Of a DNA stretch of 64,000 nucleotides, positions 38,719-51,546 are shown one piece after another. Origin of the DNA: Leptospira koniambonensis (lineage in GTDB: Bacteria; Spirochaetota; Leptospiria; Leptospirales; Leptospiraceae). Each line of letters starts with the position of its first letter. The stretch's first letter is position 1. The notes below the pieces were generated by a model that was not told where the DNA came from, ran no database searches, and saw only the letters and a list, made by a program, of their open reading frames with translations. The stretch spans positions 186,001 to 250,000 of the forward strand of contig NZ_RQFY01000006.1 in the NCBI RefSeq assembly GCF_004769555.1, read 5' to 3'. Both the position numbers and the translations under genes were made by a program.

Positions 38719-41265
38719 TCAAAAATGAAAATACTCGGCTTGGTTTTTCAGATCCTCGGATAAATGGGCGAGACCCACCGAACCGGAACTCAATTCTTCT
38801 GTGGAGGACGCGTTAGATTGGGTCAGGTCGTTGATGCTCGAAATTGTTTTCGAAATTTCTTCGATAGCCAGTTTTTGCTCCTGGATGGCAGTTTGGATAC
38901 CTTCTGATCTTTCTTTCACTTCCTGGCCTTTTTTGTTTACTACCTTATTTCGGACCAGTTGTTCTCCCATTACGGAAGATACCTCATTCATCCGGACATA
39001 GATTGTTTCTATTCTCTGGATAATCCCACCAATCACATTTACAGTGTCTTGGATATTGCTGACTCCGATCCCAATCTCGGTTTCGTTTGCTTGGATGATA
39101 TTTTCTATTTCCTTCATGCTGGTCGAAGTTTTATCCGCGAGTTTGGAAATTTCGTCTGCGACTACCGCAAATCCTTTTCCTGCGGCACCGGCTCTTGCAG
39201 CTTCGATAGCTGCATTCAATGCGAGAAGATGGATTTGCTCAGAGATTGTTGTGATAATTTCGATCACACCTGTGATCTGGTCTGAACTTTGGGAAATTTT
39301 ACGGATACTTTGGTCAGTTAATTCCAAAGATTTTCCGCCTCTTCTTGCATCATCAGTAATCTCTTTCACATGGGTTAGAGTGTTTTCCAGATTTTCAGAA
39401 GTGGCTTGGATAGAAGAAGAAAATTCTACCATCTCAGAATCCAAAGAGTTTAAAAGACTAACCTGTTCTTTTGTTCTATAAGAAATCGCATCCATCCCTG
39501 CGGAAATCTCCTCAATAGAAGCTGAAATTTCCTCGGAGGCAGCCGCTTGGTTTTGTGCATTATCAGAGATCGTTTTTAAGGTGCCTGACATTTCTTCGGA
39601 AGAATTTGCGAGGCTATGAGAAGCATCGAAAATTTTATACAGTACTGCTTTCACCTTACGACTGAACTCATTGATACTGATTGCCATTTCTCCGATCTCA
39701 TCTCTGGAAAGAACTGTGAGCTTATGTGTCAGATCTCCTTCTGACATTTTTTCGATCAGGTTTTGGCTATCTCTTAATGGTTTTAAACTTTTGGATAGAA
39801 TGAAATAAATGATAAACCCAATCACAAACAATCCACTAAACGAGATCGCTAACATATAGAAGATAGTGGAAATCGCTTCTTTAGATACTTCTTCATTTAC
39901 AATTGTTACGAAAGATCTAAATCCATACTTTTTATTTGTGTGGACTACCATAGATTTGTAAGCGCCGTCCATTACATACTTGATAGGAACTCCATCTTGA
40001 GCGCCTACAAATGATTCAGCAAAAGGAAGATCTTCCATTTTTTTCAATCTCATATTTTCGCTAATATGATTTAAGAAGGTCATCTTAGGAGTGAGAATTC
40101 CAGGATAACCTGTTTTTCCTATCTTGATGGATTGAACGATATTATTTGTAAGGTCACCTATTCGAACAGAGAATACCAGAAATGCTTTAGAGCCGTCATT
40201 CAATTCAAATTCTCTAATATACAAAATGACTGGAGAAGCATTTTGGGTAGAATTAGAAGGTTCGCTAAAAAAGAATGCCTTTTCCTTATTTGTATTTCGA
40301 ATTTCATCCGCTCCGGGAAGTTGGAATGCGGAAGTTAAGGGGACTATTGCGCTACTTGCTAAACTTCCGGTTCCAACAGAATGAGAGAACCAATCTCCCG
40401 CTTCTTTCCAGACTGCTATTCCTTCGAATCTTTGGCTGGATCCCAAAAAATTATTTAAGAAGTTCTCAGCCTCTTTCCATTTTTTCTGAGAAACTAGAAA
40501 TCCTAGGGTTTTGTTGCGAATAATGAGTTCAGCTTCTTCTTCTGTGTCCTCATAAATTCCTTGTGTAAGAAGGTCCAAGGTTTGGGCCACATTCAACATT
40601 TGGTTGGTATAAGCGTTTTTTAAAGATTCATAATTGAGTTTATAAACTACTAAAGATACGCCGATAGCCAGAACTAGAACAATAGAAAAGAAGATTAATG
40701 CCAAGGTTCTAGTCAGATTGAGTTTCACCAAGGATTCTAAGGAAATAGAGCCGAATAGATCCGTTCTAGTTAGATTATCCTTTAGCCAATCTGTGATCAG
40801 ATAAAAATAAACAGCACTCGCAAGTCCTCCAAATACGATCAGTCCTAAAAGAATAGAATAATCCGTTTTGCTGATAGGCAGAAAGATCCCGAGTGAAACT
40901 ACAAAGATCCCGCCTCCTATCCAGATTCGTACAAGTATATCTAGAGCATGTATAACAGGAAGACGGAATACCGCTTTTTGAGCGCCCATGACTGTTTCTC
41001 TAGTTACTGCGCCTTCTGCAAATTGTTTGGAATATTTTCGTAATGGTTTTAATTTATAAAAAGAAGAAAGTGAACTAGTGATGAGTCCCAGGACAAAGAT
41101 CACTCCCATGACAAACCAAAGAGAGTCTGCTCCTTTTAGGTCCAGGTCCATAAAATGGATCAGAAATACGATCGCAAATGGAGTTCCAATCAGATAACCT
41201 AAACCTTCTGTTAAGAATAGGAACCTTGCGGAGAAGACGGAAATTTCTTTGTTTATGTTTTTCAT
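38719..41265 (-). CDS. Methyl-accepting chemotaxis protein with multi-helix N-terminus
   Basis: An 848-residue chemoreceptor. The first ~210 residues hold about five to six hydrophobic segments, unlike simple two-helix MCPs. A periplasmic sensor region follows (about 220-480), then a membrane helix, a HAMP domain ([20 protein letters not shown], about 505-525) and the signalling domain with tip [22 protein letters not shown]. It should report to CheA/CheW. The ligand is unknown. The tip sequence is slightly unlike the [11 protein letters not shown] tip of the two plus-strand receptors. Confidence 0.9.
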   Translation of the reverse strand: MKNINKEISVFSARFLFLTEGLGYLIGTPFAIVFLIHFMDLDLKGADSLWFVMGVIFVLGLITSSLSSFYKLKPLRKYSKQFAEGAVTRETVMGAQKAVFRLPVIHALDILVRIWIGGGIFVVSLGIFLPISKTDYSILLGLIVFGGLASAVYFYLITDWLKDNLTRTDLFGSISLESLVKLNLTRTLALIFFSIVLVLAIGVSLVVYKLNYESLKNAYTNQMLNVAQTLDLLTQGIYEDTEEEAELIIRNKTLGFLVSQKKWKEAENFLNNFLGSSQRFEGIAVWKEAGDWFSHSVGTGSLASSAIVPLTSAFQLPGADEIRNTNKEKAFFFSEPSNSTQNASPVILYIREFELNDGSKAFLVFSVRIGDLTNNIVQSIKIGKTGYPGILTPKMTFLNHISENMRLKKMEDLPFAESFVGAQDGVPIKYVMDGAYKSMVVHTNKKYGFRSFVTIVNEEVSKEAISTIFYMLAISFSGLFVIGFIIYFILSKSLKPLRDSQNLIEKMSEGDLTHKLTVLSRDEIGEMAISINEFSRKVKAVLYKIFDASHSLANSSEEMSGTLKTISDNAQNQAAASEEISASIEEISAGMDAISYRTKEQVSLLNSLDSEMVEFSSSIQATSENLENTLTHVKEITDDARRGGKSLELTDQSIRKISQSSDQITGVIEIITTISEQIHLLALNAAIEAARAGAAGKGFAVVADEISKLADKTSTSMKEIENIIQANETEIGIGVSNIQDTVNVIGGIIQRIETIYVRMNEVSSVMGEQLVRNKVVNKKGQEVKERSEGIQTAIQEQKLAIEEISKTISSINDLTQSNASSTEELSSGSVGLAHLSEDLKNQAEYFHF

Positions 41266-41363
41266 GCACGATCCTGGTTGATTTTTTTTTCGACCTAGTA
41301 TGATCTAAAAAAGTTTGTTTTAAAAGAGCGAAGGAACGAAACCTAAAATTTAGGAAAACAAAA

Positions 41364-42278
41364 TTGATATTTGATTCTTCTGATAAACGGATCGCTGTAG
41401 TGGGCGATATACATGGATTCTGGACTTGGGTCGACACAGAATACTTTTCCAAAAGCAATTATGATTCTGTGATATTCACTGGAGATCTTGGGAACAATAG
41501 ACCAGGGAATACGAATAAGATCGCTCGGTTGATCTCTAAAGTTCGGAAACCAAAGTATATCATTTTAGGAAATCATGATACTACATCTATCCCTCAATTA
41601 CTAATGGAGATTACGAATGCATCACCTAACATAGGTTACTTAAGTCATATATTTCATTTACTTAGATATAAAAAGCTGCTTAAGGACCTGGGTGATACTC
41701 AGATTTGCCAGTACAATCTTTCAGGGGCAGGAGATGGTCTTTCCATTTTAGGAGCTAGACCTCTTTCTATGGGAGCCAGATTCAATTTTCAGTTATTCAT
41801 TAAGTCTGTGTTTGGGATCTCTTCTTATGAAGAATCAGAGAAAAAACTCCATGAACTAGTCCAGGATTTTGACTTTCAAAAACAAGATCTGATCATTCTG
41901 GCTCATAATGGTCCTTCAGGTCTTGGAGACAAAGCTCATGATATTTGGGGCTGCGATTTCAAAAAAGAAGAAGGAGATTTTGGAGACAAGGACCTAGGCG
42001 ATTTTATCAGAACGATCTCGAACCAAGGCAAAAAGCCAAAGGTAGTGATCGCAGGGCATATGCACCATTCTTCTAGAAAATTAAGAGTAAAGACTAGGAT
42101 CTGGAAAAGAAAAGAAGAAGGTACACTGTATCTAAATCCAGCAAGAGTACCTCGTATCTTTTCAGATAAAGAAGGAAATATATGGCACCATCATTTAGAG
42201 CTCGTTAGAAAGAATGGCGTTTGGGATGCAGAAGCGAAATATTTGAAGAATGGAGTGGAGGAACTTCCCCCTCCCTGA
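41364..42278 (+). CDS. Calcineurin-like metallophosphoesterase
   Basis: A 304-residue cytoplasmic enzyme starting at TTG 41364, with TAGGAAA eight bases upstream. All core metal motifs are present: GDIHG (about residues 14-18), GDLGNN, GNHD, AHNGPSGLGD and GHMHH. The substrate is unknown; family members hydrolyse phosphomonoesters or cyclic nucleotides. It is divergent from the large chemoreceptor gene. Confidence 0.87.
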   Translation: MIFDSSDKRIAVVGDIHGFWTWVDTEYFSKSNYDSVIFTGDLGNNRPGNTNKIARLISKVRKPKYIILGNHDTTSIPQLLMEITNASPNIGYLSHIFHLLRYKKLLKDLGDTQICQYNLSGAGDGLSILGARPLSMGARFNFQLFIKSVFGISSYEESEKKLHELVQDFDFQKQDLIILAHNGPSGLGDKAHDIWGCDFKKEEGDFGDKDLGDFIRTISNQGKKPKVVIAGHMHHSSRKLRVKTRIWKRKEEGTLYLNPARVPRIFSDKEGNIWHHHLELVRKNGVWDAEAKYLKNGVEELPPP

Positions 42279-42322
42279 ATTTATAGAGAGGGAGAAAAAT
42301 CGGATAGAAATAAAAGACTGAA

Positions 42323-43441
42323 TTATTCCGAGAAAGAATCCAGCTTTTGTTTTACTTCCTCGTTTAAAGGCTGCTTTTTGTGGAAGTCGTTTAATAACTT
42401 GAGAGCATCGTCCCTTTTTCCCATATCGGAATAGAGTTCTGAAAGTTCTACCACAGGGCGAGGATCCATCGGGAACTTTTTGTGAAGATCCACATAAATT
42501 TCCTCTGCCTTGTCTCTTGCACCTTTCATCTTCAATGAAGAAGCTTTTCCAAGAAGCGCAAAATAGTCCTCACCTTCTGAAAGAATTCTATTAAAACATT
42601 CTAATGCTTTGTCGAATTCTCCCATACCTCTTAAACTATCTGCATATCTATTGATGATAAGTTTATTGTCAGGATCGAATTCCAAAATTCTTTCCCAGAA
42701 TTCATTTGCTTTGCGGAAATCTTTTTTACCACGATATGATTCTGCCAAACCATACAGTGCGAAGAAATTCCTAGGATCTAGATCAGCAGCTCTGCGATAA
42801 TAACGGATCGCTTCATCAAAGTCTTTGATCTTACGGTAGCTATTACCAATCTCAGTTAGGATCTTAATATTATCCGGTTGGATCACTAAAAGTTTTTCCC
42901 ACCAGCTGATTGCGTCTTTGTATCTTTGGCAGGCAAAGAATAAATGCCCCAAACCTACGATCACATACTGATCCTTAGGATTGATCTGCAAAGCCTGCAT
43001 ATAATATACTTCTGATTCTTTGAAGTTTTTGAGTTTTCTATGAGCGTCCGCAACTCTACTTAAGATGGATGCGTCTGTGATAGTAATATGCCTGTATTCT
43101 TCTGCTACTTCGATGACCCGATTGAGTAGGTTCATCTCTCTATAGCAGTTCATAAGTCCCATTAAAGAGAACTTATTGGATGAATCTTCTTTGATACATC
43201 TGTTATAAAAATCCAGAGCTTGTCTGAATTCCTTTCGTTTAAAATGAAGGTCTCCCATTCCGACTAAACCATAGGTATTACTAGGTTCTTTAGCCAGAAG
43301 TTCCTTCAATTTAGATTCGGCCTTGTCCCATTGTCTGCTATCCAGAAAACGGTAGGCTTCTTTTGCTAAACTTTTGATCTGAGCAAAATGTGAATCTTCT
43401 TCTTCCTTTCCTGCTTGGGGTTTTTCAATAGGCTCGTTCAT
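42323..43441 (-). CDS. Tetratricopeptide-repeat protein
   Basis: A 372-residue protein built almost entirely of about nine to ten TPR units (for example [59 protein letters not shown]). There is no signal peptide, so it is probably a cytoplasmic scaffold. The partner is unknown. An acidic N-terminal stretch precedes the repeats. Confidence 0.88.
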   Translation of the reverse strand: MNEPIEKPQAGKEEEDSHFAQIKSLAKEAYRFLDSRQWDKAESKLKELLAKEPSNTYGLVGMGDLHFKRKEFRQALDFYNRCIKEDSSNKFSLMGLMNCYREMNLLNRVIEVAEEYRHITITDASILSRVADAHRKLKNFKESEVYYMQALQINPKDQYVIVGLGHLFFACQRYKDAISWWEKLLVIQPDNIKILTEIGNSYRKIKDFDEAIRYYRRAADLDPRNFFALYGLAESYRGKKDFRKANEFWERILEFDPDNKLIINRYADSLRGMGEFDKALECFNRILSEGEDYFALLGKASSLKMKGARDKAEEIYVDLHKKFPMDPRPVVELSELYSDMGKRDDALKLLNDFHKKQPLNEEVKQKLDSFSE

Positions 43442-43669
43442 AGGACCGAAGTTCCTTTTTAAATTTAGAAAGAAGATCTGGGAGATCCTTCATTCAATTT
43501 TTTATTTAATATTACTTTGACGGATGAGTAAAGGTTTTCCTTGGTACTAAATCCGTAAAGAAAATTTGAAATTAGAAAAAAAGAGAGAAATCTGGGTTTG
43601 CAGTGCATAAAATAATACGAAAGTTATAGTCCATTCTTCCTTCTTGACAGGGCCCTTACTTCACATGGA

Positions 43670-45400
43670 ATGGATTCTAACGAGGGAAAGATGCCGAAAA
43701 CCGAAGCAAAAATCTCCGGTGCCCGTTTGATGGTCGAACTCCTGGAAGAATACGGAGTGGATATCGTCTTCGGATATCCTGGCGGAGCAATTCTGCCATT
43801 TTACGACGAATTATATAAAAGTACTAAAATCAAACATATCCTAGTCCGCCATGAACAAGGTGCAATCCATATGGCAGAAGGGTATGCTCGTTCAACAGGA
43901 AAGCTTGGGGTATGTATTGCCACTTCCGGTCCGGGGGCTACCAACCTTGTGACTGGACTTACGGATGCAAAACTAGACTCGGTTCCGATCTTAGCGATCA
44001 CCGGACAGGTAGCGACCAACGCGATTGGAACAGATGCTTTCCAAGAAGCTGATATTTATGGGATCACTATCCCGATCACAAAGTACAACGCACTTATCAA
44101 GTCTGCAGATGATATCGCTAGACATTTCCAAGAGGCGACCTTAGTCGCTTTAGGCGGAAGACCTGGACCAGTTCTTTTGGATTTTCCTAAAGATGTTCAG
44201 ACTGAACTTACTTCAGTTCGTAAAGTAGATAAACTTAAAATAGATTCTAGACATTATCAAAAGCCTCCGATCGGTGGAGATCTGGATTCTTTCGCGGCAG
44301 CGTTGAATAAAGCAAAACGTCCTCTTCTTTATGTAGGAGGAGGAGCGATCAATGCAAATGCTTCCAAGGAGATCAGGGAGCTTGCGGAGAAGGGAAATAT
44401 CCCTGTTACCACAACTCTTATGGGGATCGGAGCATTTCCTGGAACTCATCAACTTTCCGTAGGGATGCTCGGGATGCACGGAACAGCTTATGCAAACAAA
44501 GCTGTATTAGAATGTGATTATATTCTAAACTTGGGAGCTAGGTTCGATGACCGAGTTGCTAAGCCTGGAGAATTTGCAGAGAATGCTATACGCGCTCATA
44601 TCGATATAGACACTGCAGAATTTAATAAAAGGGTTTCCGTAGATTATCTTCTACATGGGGATCTAAAAGAAGTCCTAAAGGCTCTTATTCCAAAAGTGAA
44701 TAAGGTAGATCGTCCAGAATGGGTCGGGTTCTTAGATACATTAAAGAAAAACCATCCACTAGAGTTTGATGATACTACTGATACAATCAAACCGCAAGGG
44801 TTCTTACAGAAATTATACGAAAAGAGTAAGGGAAAGGCGATTGTTTCCACGGATGTGGGACAACACCAAATGTGGGCCGCTCAGTACTATCTTTTTGAAG
44901 AAGCAAATCGTTGGCTTACTTCTGGAGGACTAGGAACCATGGGTTATGGTCTTCCAGCTGCCATCGGAGCTAAATTCGGAAATCCTAATAAAACAGTGAT
45001 CTGTGTTTCCGGAGACGGCTCCATCCAGATGAATATCCAGGAATTAGCAACCATCGCGATGTATAAGAAAGGAGTTAAGATCCTTATCTTTAATAATAAT
45101 TTTCTAGGAATGGTCCGCCAATGGCAGGAACTATTCTATGAGGAAAGATTCTCCGAATCTGAATGGAATTATAATCCTGATTTCGTAAAATTAGGAGAGG
45201 CTTATTCCATAAAAGGATTAAGAATTTCTAATAAGTCTGAGATTGACAAGGCTTTGGAATTTTTCTTAGAAGATGATGATGCAAGGATCCTAGAAGTAAT
45301 GATCCCTGCGGAAGAAAAAGTATTCCCTATGATCCCTGCGGGCAAATCCCAAAAAGACATGATCGAATTTTCCGACACAGTTCGGGCCGGTAAAAAATGA
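43670..45400 (+). CDS. ilvB: Acetolactate synthase large subunit IlvB
   Basis: A 576-residue ThDP enzyme of branched-chain amino acid synthesis. The catalytic glutamate lies in [16 protein letters not shown]. The ThDP pocket [12 protein letters not shown] (about 444-455), the FAD region and the C-terminal [20 protein letters not shown] motif are present. ATG 43670 is used; ATG 43691 is an alternative start. It is followed by ilvN with a four-base overlap. It forms acetolactate or acetohydroxybutyrate. Confidence 0.96.
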   Translation: MDSNEGKMPKTEAKISGARLMVELLEEYGVDIVFGYPGGAILPFYDELYKSTKIKHILVRHEQGAIHMAEGYARSTGKLGVCIATSGPGATNLVTGLTDAKLDSVPILAITGQVATNAIGTDAFQEADIYGITIPITKYNALIKSADDIARHFQEATLVALGGRPGPVLLDFPKDVQTELTSVRKVDKLKIDSRHYQKPPIGGDLDSFAAALNKAKRPLLYVGGGAINANASKEIRELAEKGNIPVTTTLMGIGAFPGTHQLSVGMLGMHGTAYANKAVLECDYILNLGARFDDRVAKPGEFAENAIRAHIDIDTAEFNKRVSVDYLLHGDLKEVLKALIPKVNKVDRPEWVGFLDTLKKNHPLEFDDTTDTIKPQGFLQKLYEKSKGKAIVSTDVGQHQMWAAQYYLFEEANRWLTSGGLGTMGYGLPAAIGAKFGNPNKTVICVSGDGSIQMNIQELATIAMYKKGVKILIFNNNFLGMVRQWQELFYEERFSESEWNYNPDFVKLGEAYSIKGLRISNKSEIDKALEFFLEDDDARILEVMIPAEEKVFPMIPAGKSQKDMIEFSDTVRAGKK

Positions 45401-45876
45401 AACATATACTGAAAATTTTGGTAAACAATCATCCGGGTGTGATGAGCCATGTGTCCGGTCTATTTACCAGAAGAAGTTATAATATAGATTCCATCGCCGT
45501 AGGTATGACCCAGGATCCTGAAATCTCGAATATGGTAATCGTTGTCAAAGGAGACGATTCAGTAGTAGAGCAGGTAAAACGCCAACTTCTGAAATTGCCT
45601 GATGTGATCGAAGTAGAGGATCTTGCATATCATGACTGCATTAGCAGAGAGCTTGTACTTGTTGTAGTTAAGGTAGAAGATTCAAATCGCACCGAGATCA
45701 TTTCTATCTGCGAAGTTTTCCAGGCAAAGATTGCGGACCTGACTAAGACCACAATGACCATAGAATTTTCCGGAAATACTAGACAGGTGGAACATTTTAT
45801 GGAAATGATGCAGAAGTACGGGATACAAGAAATCGCCCGTACTGGCCAGATTGCTTTAAAATACAGATCTAACTGA
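45397..45876 (+). CDS. ilvN: Acetolactate synthase regulatory subunit IlvN
   Basis: A 159-residue protein with an N-terminal ACT domain ([19 protein letters not shown], then [14 protein letters not shown]) that binds valine and gives feedback control, and a typical C-terminal domain ([33 protein letters not shown]). The ATG overlaps the ilvB stop. Equivalent to IlvH in other naming schemes. Confidence 0.95.
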   Translation: MKHILKILVNNHPGVMSHVSGLFTRRSYNIDSIAVGMTQDPEISNMVIVVKGDDSVVEQVKRQLLKLPDVIEVEDLAYHDCISRELVLVVVKVEDSNRTEIISICEVFQAKIADLTKTTMTIEFSGNTRQVEHFMEMMQKYGIQEIARTGQIALKYRSN

Positions 45877-46004
45877 TTCTGTGTAGAAATAGCAAATTCT
45901 TATAATGGAATCTATTGTTACAAAATTATTACAATTAGATTACGAATAGAAATCTCGCCCAGAAATTTCTTTACTAACAATTTCTACTGGAAAGTTTATT
46001 TCGA

Positions 46005-46036
46005 GAGATTGTTAGAAATCTCCTTTTTCTTTTTTA
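46005..46036 (+). terminator. Intrinsic terminator after ilvBN
   Basis: GAGATT (46005-46010) pairs with AATCTC (46017-46022) around a six-base loop, followed by CTTTTTCTTTTTT. It lies about 130 bases downstream of the ilvN stop and 67 bases upstream of the next gene. The stem is short but the T-run is strong. Confidence 0.5.
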
Positions 46037-46102
46037 CAATTTCGTATCAGGAATAAATTTTTTTGTTCCTAATTTACAGTTTCCACATTCTAATTCCCTC
46101 CT

Positions 46103-48178
46103 ATGAGTATCAGGGCCCGAATTTCATTATATCTCTCCTTAGTTTTATTTTTAGGTTTTGCAGTTCTTACTGCGATCAATTCGGTGATCTCTTATCGTAG
46201 TTTGCATTCCGAAATCGAGTCCGGTTCTGCATTAAGTGCGGAAAGATATACTTTTGAAGTGAAAGATTATCTGGATTCCGCGATGGGAATGGCCAGAGGT
46301 TTCAGAATGCTTCTTATCTTCTCCAATCCTAAAAGAGAAGAAGTTATAAATACTATGTTGGAGATCCTACATCGAAATCCGAAGTGGTTTGGAATGTGGG
46401 TAGTTTACGAGCCTAATGGTTTCGATACTTTGGATGCCCAATACAAAAATAAAAAAGGCCATGATTCTACGGGAAGGTTTATCACTTACGTTCATTCCGT
46501 AAAATCAGTTACGGACGCAGTAATAGAACCTTCTATCAATTATGATACAACTGACGGAAGTGGAGACTTTTATCAGATCCCTAAAAAGACAATGGAACCT
46601 TATGTGACGGATCCATACACTTATACCGCCGGTGGAAAACAAGTACAGATGATCTCTCTTTGTGTTCCTGTAAGTAATGCAGGGAAATTTTGGGGAGTAC
46701 TTGGACTAGACATCACTACTGCTCAACTACAAGAAACTATGGGAAGTATAAAACCATTTCGTGGTTTAGGATATCTTGCTCTTATTTCACCTAAAGGAAT
46801 TTATGCTGCGAATGGTGGTGATCCTAGTTTAGTAGGTAAAGTTATCCCTGACGCAGAAGAATTAAAGCTAGTCCAAACTAAATCGGAAGAGCATGAACGT
46901 TTTACGTATGAGTCTGATGGTAATACTCATCATTTCTTTCCGTTCAAGATTGGTAAGGGACAGAAACAATGGGTGATGCAAATTAGCATTCCGAATTCTA
47001 TTTTTGCGAAGGAACTACTTACTGTACTTCTACAAAATGCTGTTTCTTCTTTACTCATTGTGAGTATGATAGTTGTAGTCCTTCATTTTATATTCCAAAA
47101 ATTGATCTCCGCTGGATTATTAAAGGCGATTGGATTTTCAGAAGAGATCGCAAAAGGGAATTTACTAGCTTCTTCTGACTATCATCGTAAGGACGAGATA
47201 GGCGCATTATTATCGGCGATGAATACGATGAGAGAACATCTATTCGGCGTGGTAAAAGAGATTGGATCTTCTACCAATAAGTTAGCCGGAACAGCGGAGA
47301 AGATGGCTGTTTCTTCTCGGAACTTCTCAGACGTTGCGCAAACACAAGCATCGGCTGCAGAGGAATGTTCAGCCGCAGTGGAAGAATTGGCCGCTTCTGC
47401 CCAAAATGTGGGTAAGTCAATGCAAAGGGCAGTCTCTAGTATGAGAGAGATTGACGGTAACGTAATCTTATTAAAAGAGCAGATTGCAAGTATCAATGCG
47501 GAGATGCAGAGTCTTGTAAGTCTGGCCGCTTCTTCCAAAGACGAGGCCGTTACTGGAGAATCTGCCATGAGCACTTCTAACCGTGCCATGGGAGCGATTG
47601 GTGATAGTGCGTCTCGGATTAACGAGATACTCTCTTTGATCACTGAAATTTCTGAAAAAACAAATCTTCTCGCATTAAATGCAGCGATTGAAGCGGCAAG
47701 AGCCGGAGAAGCAGGAAAAGGATTTGCAGTCGTCGCAGAAGAGATCGGAAAACTTGCCTCCCAAACTTCAAGCTCCGTCCAGGAGATTGGTGGACTCGTA
47801 AATTCTACCAATACCGCCGTTTTAGACGGAAACAAAAAAATGGACGAAGCGTCTCAGATACTACAAAGGATCAAAGAAAGGGTGGATGAATTCGATAAAT
47901 CCGCAAAAGCAGTTTTGAGTTCTGTCAAAACCCAGGAATCCAATACGAAAGAGATCGCAGAAAGTGCTAATTCTTTGATGACCTTCAGTTTACAGATAGA
48001 AGAGGCAGTTACCGAACAAAGAAGAGCAACAGAGGAGATTACTAAAACCATCGTAAATATCTCTGAGGGGACTCAGGAGATTGCCACTGGAGCGGATGAT
48101 CTTACTACATTCTCCGGAGATATGCATGGTCAATCTGAGCAACTGTCCAATTTGATCGGAAAATTCAAAGTTAGCTAA
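46103..48178 (+). CDS. dCache chemoreceptor (MCP), first of a tandem pair
   Basis: A 691-residue chemoreceptor. TM1 (about 8-30), a large periplasmic dCache domain (about 35-305; [35 protein letters not shown]), TM2 (about 310-335), HAMP (about 337-390) and the signalling domain. The kinase-contacting tip reads [24 protein letters not shown]. It is closely related to, and the same length as, the next gene, so the pair arose by tandem duplication. Divergence is concentrated in the sensor domain, which suggests different ligands. Confidence 0.93.
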   Translation: MSIRARISLYLSLVLFLGFAVLTAINSVISYRSLHSEIESGSALSAERYTFEVKDYLDSAMGMARGFRMLLIFSNPKREEVINTMLEILHRNPKWFGMWVVYEPNGFDTLDAQYKNKKGHDSTGRFITYVHSVKSVTDAVIEPSINYDTTDGSGDFYQIPKKTMEPYVTDPYTYTAGGKQVQMISLCVPVSNAGKFWGVLGLDITTAQLQETMGSIKPFRGLGYLALISPKGIYAANGGDPSLVGKVIPDAEELKLVQTKSEEHERFTYESDGNTHHFFPFKIGKGQKQWVMQISIPNSIFAKELLTVLLQNAVSSLLIVSMIVVVLHFIFQKLISAGLLKAIGFSEEIAKGNLLASSDYHRKDEIGALLSAMNTMREHLFGVVKEIGSSTNKLAGTAEKMAVSSRNFSDVAQTQASAAEECSAAVEELAASAQNVGKSMQRAVSSMREIDGNVILLKEQIASINAEMQSLVSLAASSKDEAVTGESAMSTSNRAMGAIGDSASRINEILSLITEISEKTNLLALNAAIEAARAGEAGKGFAVVAEEIGKLASQTSSSVQEIGGLVNSTNTAVLDGNKKMDEASQILQRIKERVDEFDKSAKAVLSSVKTQESNTKEIAESANSLMTFSLQIEEAVTEQRRATEEITKTIVNISEGTQEIATGADDLTTFSGDMHGQSEQLSNLIGKFKVS

Positions 48179-48203
48179 TCTTGCTAGATATGTCTCACTA
48201 TGA

Positions 48204-48232
48204 GAAAGTCGCGATTTAAGATCGCGGCTTTC
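48204..48232 (+). terminator. Hairpin between the tandem chemoreceptor genes
   Basis: GAAAGTCGCGAT (48204-48215) pairs with ATCGCGGCTTTC (48221-48232) with one G-T wobble and a five-base loop. The T-run (TTTTAATTT) begins about 12 bases later, so termination may be partial. It lies 25 bases after the first chemoreceptor's stop. Confidence 0.5.
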
Positions 48233-48300
48233 TGAATGAGCCGTTTTAATTTGTAAAAAAGCGTTCCAAAATTTCTTTCCAATTTCAGAATGGAGCACTT

Positions 48301-50376
48301 ATGAGTATTCGGCTCCGAATTTCTTTATATATTTCCATCGTTCTGTTCACCGCATTCTCCCTGCTTGCGGCTTATAATTCCTATTCTTCTTACCAGAACC
48401 TAAGAGAGGAAGTGGAACAAAGTTCTGATGTCACCGCGGAAAGATGGACCTACGAAATTATGGAAGAGTTAAATACTCTCATGGGTTTGATCCGTGGATT
48501 TCGTTTTCCTTTGATCTATGCTTCTCCGGGAAGAGAGCAGGTGATCCAGACCTTGCAGGAAATTATGAAACGTAACCAAGACTATTTTGGTATGTGGCTT
48601 TGTTATGAACCAAATGCATACGATGGTAAGGATGTTTTATATAGAAATAGACCTGGGCATGACGAATCTGGTCGTTTTATTCCTTATTTAAATCGGGCTC
48701 GCGCGAAGGACGTCGTAGATCTAGAAGCTTTAAGAGATTATAATAATACAGATGGGACTGGGGACTTTTATCAAGTAACCAAGAAGACTGATAAACCAAC
48801 AGTGGTTGGTCCTTACCATTATACGGTGAGTGGTAAAAGTATTTTGATGATCTCTCTTGTGGTTCCGATCAGTGTGCCTGGCCATTTCTATGGTGCAGCA
48901 GGTATGGACATAGACCTGAAAAACTTACAAGAGAGAATCGGAAATAAAAAACCTTTTAGGAACAAGGGGCATATTGCTCTTATCTCTCCTATGGGTTTGT
49001 ATGCGATCAATGGAGAAAATCCTGAATTACTCGGCAAAAAGATCGCAGATGAGGATGAATTAAAACAATATTTGGAAAATGTAAAAGAAGGCAAAAGATT
49101 CGTATACGAGTCAGGTGGGAACACTGCTTATTATTTCCCATTCCATATAGGTAAAGATCCTAAGTTTTGGACTTTGATGGTGAGTATTCCAAATTCAGTA
49201 TATTATGAAAGTATTGGGCAGATTATTTTAAAAGCGGTTCTTTCTTCATTCCTGATCTTAGTTGTAGTATTACTTTCTTTAAATTTAATATTCGACCGAC
49301 TGGTAAGTTCCGGCCTATTGAAGGCGATCGGTTTTTCAGATGAGATCGCAAAAGGAAATCTCACGGTTAAGAATGATTATCCTGTAAAAGATGAGATTGG
49401 AACATTATTTATCTCTATGGATCAGATGAGGGAGAATCTCCTGAACGTGGTCAAGGAGATGAGATCTTCTTCTGAAAAATTGGGTTCTAAGTCGGAAGAG
49501 ATGGCAATTTCTTCTAGAAACTTTGCAGACATCGCACAAACTCAGGCTTCGGCTGCTGAAGAGTCTTCTGCGGCCGTAGAGGAACTTGCTGCTTCTGCCC
49601 AAAACGTTGGTAAGTCCATGGAAAAGGCAGTCGAGAATACCAAAGAAATAGATGGTAACTCCATGCGCTTGAAAGAACAGATCGTAAGTATCAACCAAGA
49701 GATGCAAGGCCTCGTCAATCTTGCGGTAGAATCTAAAAGGCAGGCTGTGACAGGTGAGAACGCAATGTTTGCTTCCACAAATGCGATGGGTGAGATAGGA
49801 GAGAGCGCTTCTAGAATTACGGAAATCTTATCTATTATCACTGAGATCTCAGAAAAAACAAACCTTCTTGCGTTAAATGCAGCGATTGAAGCAGCCCGAG
49901 CTGGAGAAGCAGGAAAAGGATTTGCTGTAGTCGCAGAAGAGATAGGTAAACTTGCCTCTCAAACATCTAGTTCAGTCCAAGAAATTGGTGAATTAGTAGA
50001 ATCCACAAATGATGCAGTGATGAACGGTAACTCAAAAGTAGAAGAAGCTTCTCAAATATTAAAAAAACTGAAACAAAGTGTAAATGAGTTTGAGATCTCT
50101 GCGAATAAGGTATTAGTTTCTGTAAAAGAGCAGGAAACAAATACTGGTAAGATCCAAACTAGTTCCAATACTTTAACTTCTTTCAGTATGCAGATAGAAG
50201 AAGCAGTCATTGAACAGAAAAACGCTACGAATGAGATCACTAAAACAATTATCAGCATTTCAGAAGGAACCCAAGAGATCGCGGGTGGTGCAGATGATCT
50301 TACCACATTCTCAGGTGAGACCCAGATGCTTGCGGAACAACTTTCTAAATTGATAGAAAAGTTTAAAGTGGACTAA
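48301..50376 (+). CDS. dCache chemoreceptor (MCP), second of a tandem pair
   Basis: A 691-residue paralogue of the preceding receptor with the same domain order. The N-terminus [16 protein letters not shown] mirrors [16 protein letters not shown], and the sensor landmarks [22 protein letters not shown] and [13 protein letters not shown] align with those upstream. The signalling tip is identical over [20 protein letters not shown]. The stop overlaps the stop of the convergent HemW-like gene by four bases. Confidence 0.93.
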   Translation: MSIRLRISLYISIVLFTAFSLLAAYNSYSSYQNLREEVEQSSDVTAERWTYEIMEELNTLMGLIRGFRFPLIYASPGREQVIQTLQEIMKRNQDYFGMWLCYEPNAYDGKDVLYRNRPGHDESGRFIPYLNRARAKDVVDLEALRDYNNTDGTGDFYQVTKKTDKPTVVGPYHYTVSGKSILMISLVVPISVPGHFYGAAGMDIDLKNLQERIGNKKPFRNKGHIALISPMGLYAINGENPELLGKKIADEDELKQYLENVKEGKRFVYESGGNTAYYFPFHIGKDPKFWTLMVSIPNSVYYESIGQIILKAVLSSFLILVVVLLSLNLIFDRLVSSGLLKAIGFSDEIAKGNLTVKNDYPVKDEIGTLFISMDQMRENLLNVVKEMRSSSEKLGSKSEEMAISSRNFADIAQTQASAAEESSAAVEELAASAQNVGKSMEKAVENTKEIDGNSMRLKEQIVSINQEMQGLVNLAVESKRQAVTGENAMFASTNAMGEIGESASRITEILSIITEISEKTNLLALNAAIEAARAGEAGKGFAVVAEEIGKLASQTSSSVQEIGELVESTNDAVMNGNSKVEEASQILKKLKQSVNEFEISANKVLVSVKEQETNTGKIQTSSNTLTSFSMQIEEAVIEQKNATNEITKTIISISEGTQEIAGGADDLTTFSGETQMLAEQLSKLIEKFKVD

Positions 50377-51545
50377 GTTTCAGAGTCAGCCAGATCTAAA
50401 ATTTCTGAATCCAAAAATAAAACTGATTTGGGATTCCATTGAAAAATTGTACCATCCAAGGTGCATTTTCCTTCGGAAGCTTTTTGTTTTAATTTAGAGA
50501 GAATGGTTTCCTTTTTATCAGGGAAATAATCCAAAAAATCTTTAAGATCTATCGGAAGAAATATTCTAAAAAGAGAAATTAAGATTTCATCAAATGGATC
50601 TGAAGTCTCGTATGACGTTGGATTTTTTCCTGTGCCACCAATATAGGCAGAAGTGTTTCTGGGATTAGAATATCTACCTGAAGGTAAAAATCCATGAGCA
50701 CCAGGTCCGATCCCTAAATAATATTCGTAGGTCCAATATTTCATATTATGGCGAGAATAAAGCCCAGGCTTGGAATAATTAGAAACTTCGTACTGAATAA
50801 AACCCTTGGATTTTAGAAACTCAGGTAGATCTTCTAAAATTTTTTCCTGAACTTCCTCGGAAGGTGGGGCTACTGTTCCTGCAGAAACTTTTCTGCTATA
50901 TTCTGTTCCTTTTTCAACTGTGAGAGCGTAAATACTGATATGAGAAACTCCGGAGGCCAAAACAGAATTTGCATCTTCGTAAAATTCTTTTTCAGTCTGT
51001 CCGGGAACTCCGAACATTAGATCCGCACCATAGTTTTTTATTTTAGAAGTTTGTAATGCTTCTAAGGTTCTAGTATAGGTTTCTGGATCAAAATATCTGT
51101 CTAAAAATTTCAGGTTTTTAGGGAGGAAGGATTGAATTCCAACATGAACTCTATTGATCCCTGCTTCATATAATCCTTGCAGATATTCTTGAGTTACATC
51201 TTCAGGATTACACTCTAATGTGATCTCCGAATCTGGAGAAAGATTTAGATTATCTTTCAAAAATTTTATAAAATCTGCGTATCTTGTGTAAGATGCTTTA
51301 GAAGGAGTTCCTCCTCCAAAAAACAAACTATCAAAAACAAGATCACGGTAATTGGGGAAATTTTTAAGCCTTAATAAGACTTCTTCTTTATATTTAGTGA
51401 ATAGATTTTCTTCTAAGGGAGAAGGTTCGAGTCCGATACCTTCTGAATAAAAATCGCAATAACTACATTTGTGAACGCAAAATGGATAATGTACATAGAT
51501 TCCCGGTCTGTTTGTTTTTTGTATGACCGGGAGTCTTGTTTCCAA
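50373..51545 (-). CDS. hemW: HemW-like radical SAM protein
   Basis: A 390-residue radical SAM enzyme. The [4Fe-4S] motif [14 protein letters not shown] is CxxxCxxC near residues 22-29, followed by [15 protein letters not shown] and the HemN/HemW-type [16 protein letters not shown]. HemW relatives bind haem and S-adenosylmethionine and act as haem chaperones; older annotations call them oxygen-independent coproporphyrinogen oxidase. I found no ATG in range, so TTG 51545 is the likely start, directly after the nagZ-like stop. Confidence 0.85.
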   Translation of the reverse strand: METRLPVIQKTNRPGIYVHYPFCVHKCSYCDFYSEGIGLEPSPLEENLFTKYKEEVLLRLKNFPNYRDLVFDSLFFGGGTPSKASYTRYADFIKFLKDNLNLSPDSEITLECNPEDVTQEYLQGLYEAGINRVHVGIQSFLPKNLKFLDRYFDPETYTRTLEALQTSKIKNYGADLMFGVPGQTEKEFYEDANSVLASGVSHISIYALTVEKGTEYSRKVSAGTVAPPSEEVQEKILEDLPEFLKSKGFIQYEVSNYSKPGLYSRHNMKYWTYEYYLGIGPGAHGFLPSGRYSNPRNTSAYIGGTGKNPTSYETSDPFDEILISLFRIFLPIDLKDFLDYFPDKKETILSKLKQKASEGKCTLDGTIFQWNPKSVLFLDSEILDLADSET

Positions 51546-51546
51546 A

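Noticed and set aside
43640..43669. TTGACA at 43644 as the ilvB promoter
   Set aside because: No -10 element lies 16-18 bases downstream and it is too close to the start codon.
47182..47835. A 217-residue ORF antisense to the first chemoreceptor
   Set aside because: It is a mirror of the Ala-rich chemoreceptor signalling domain, and similar shadows occur opposite the other chemoreceptors.
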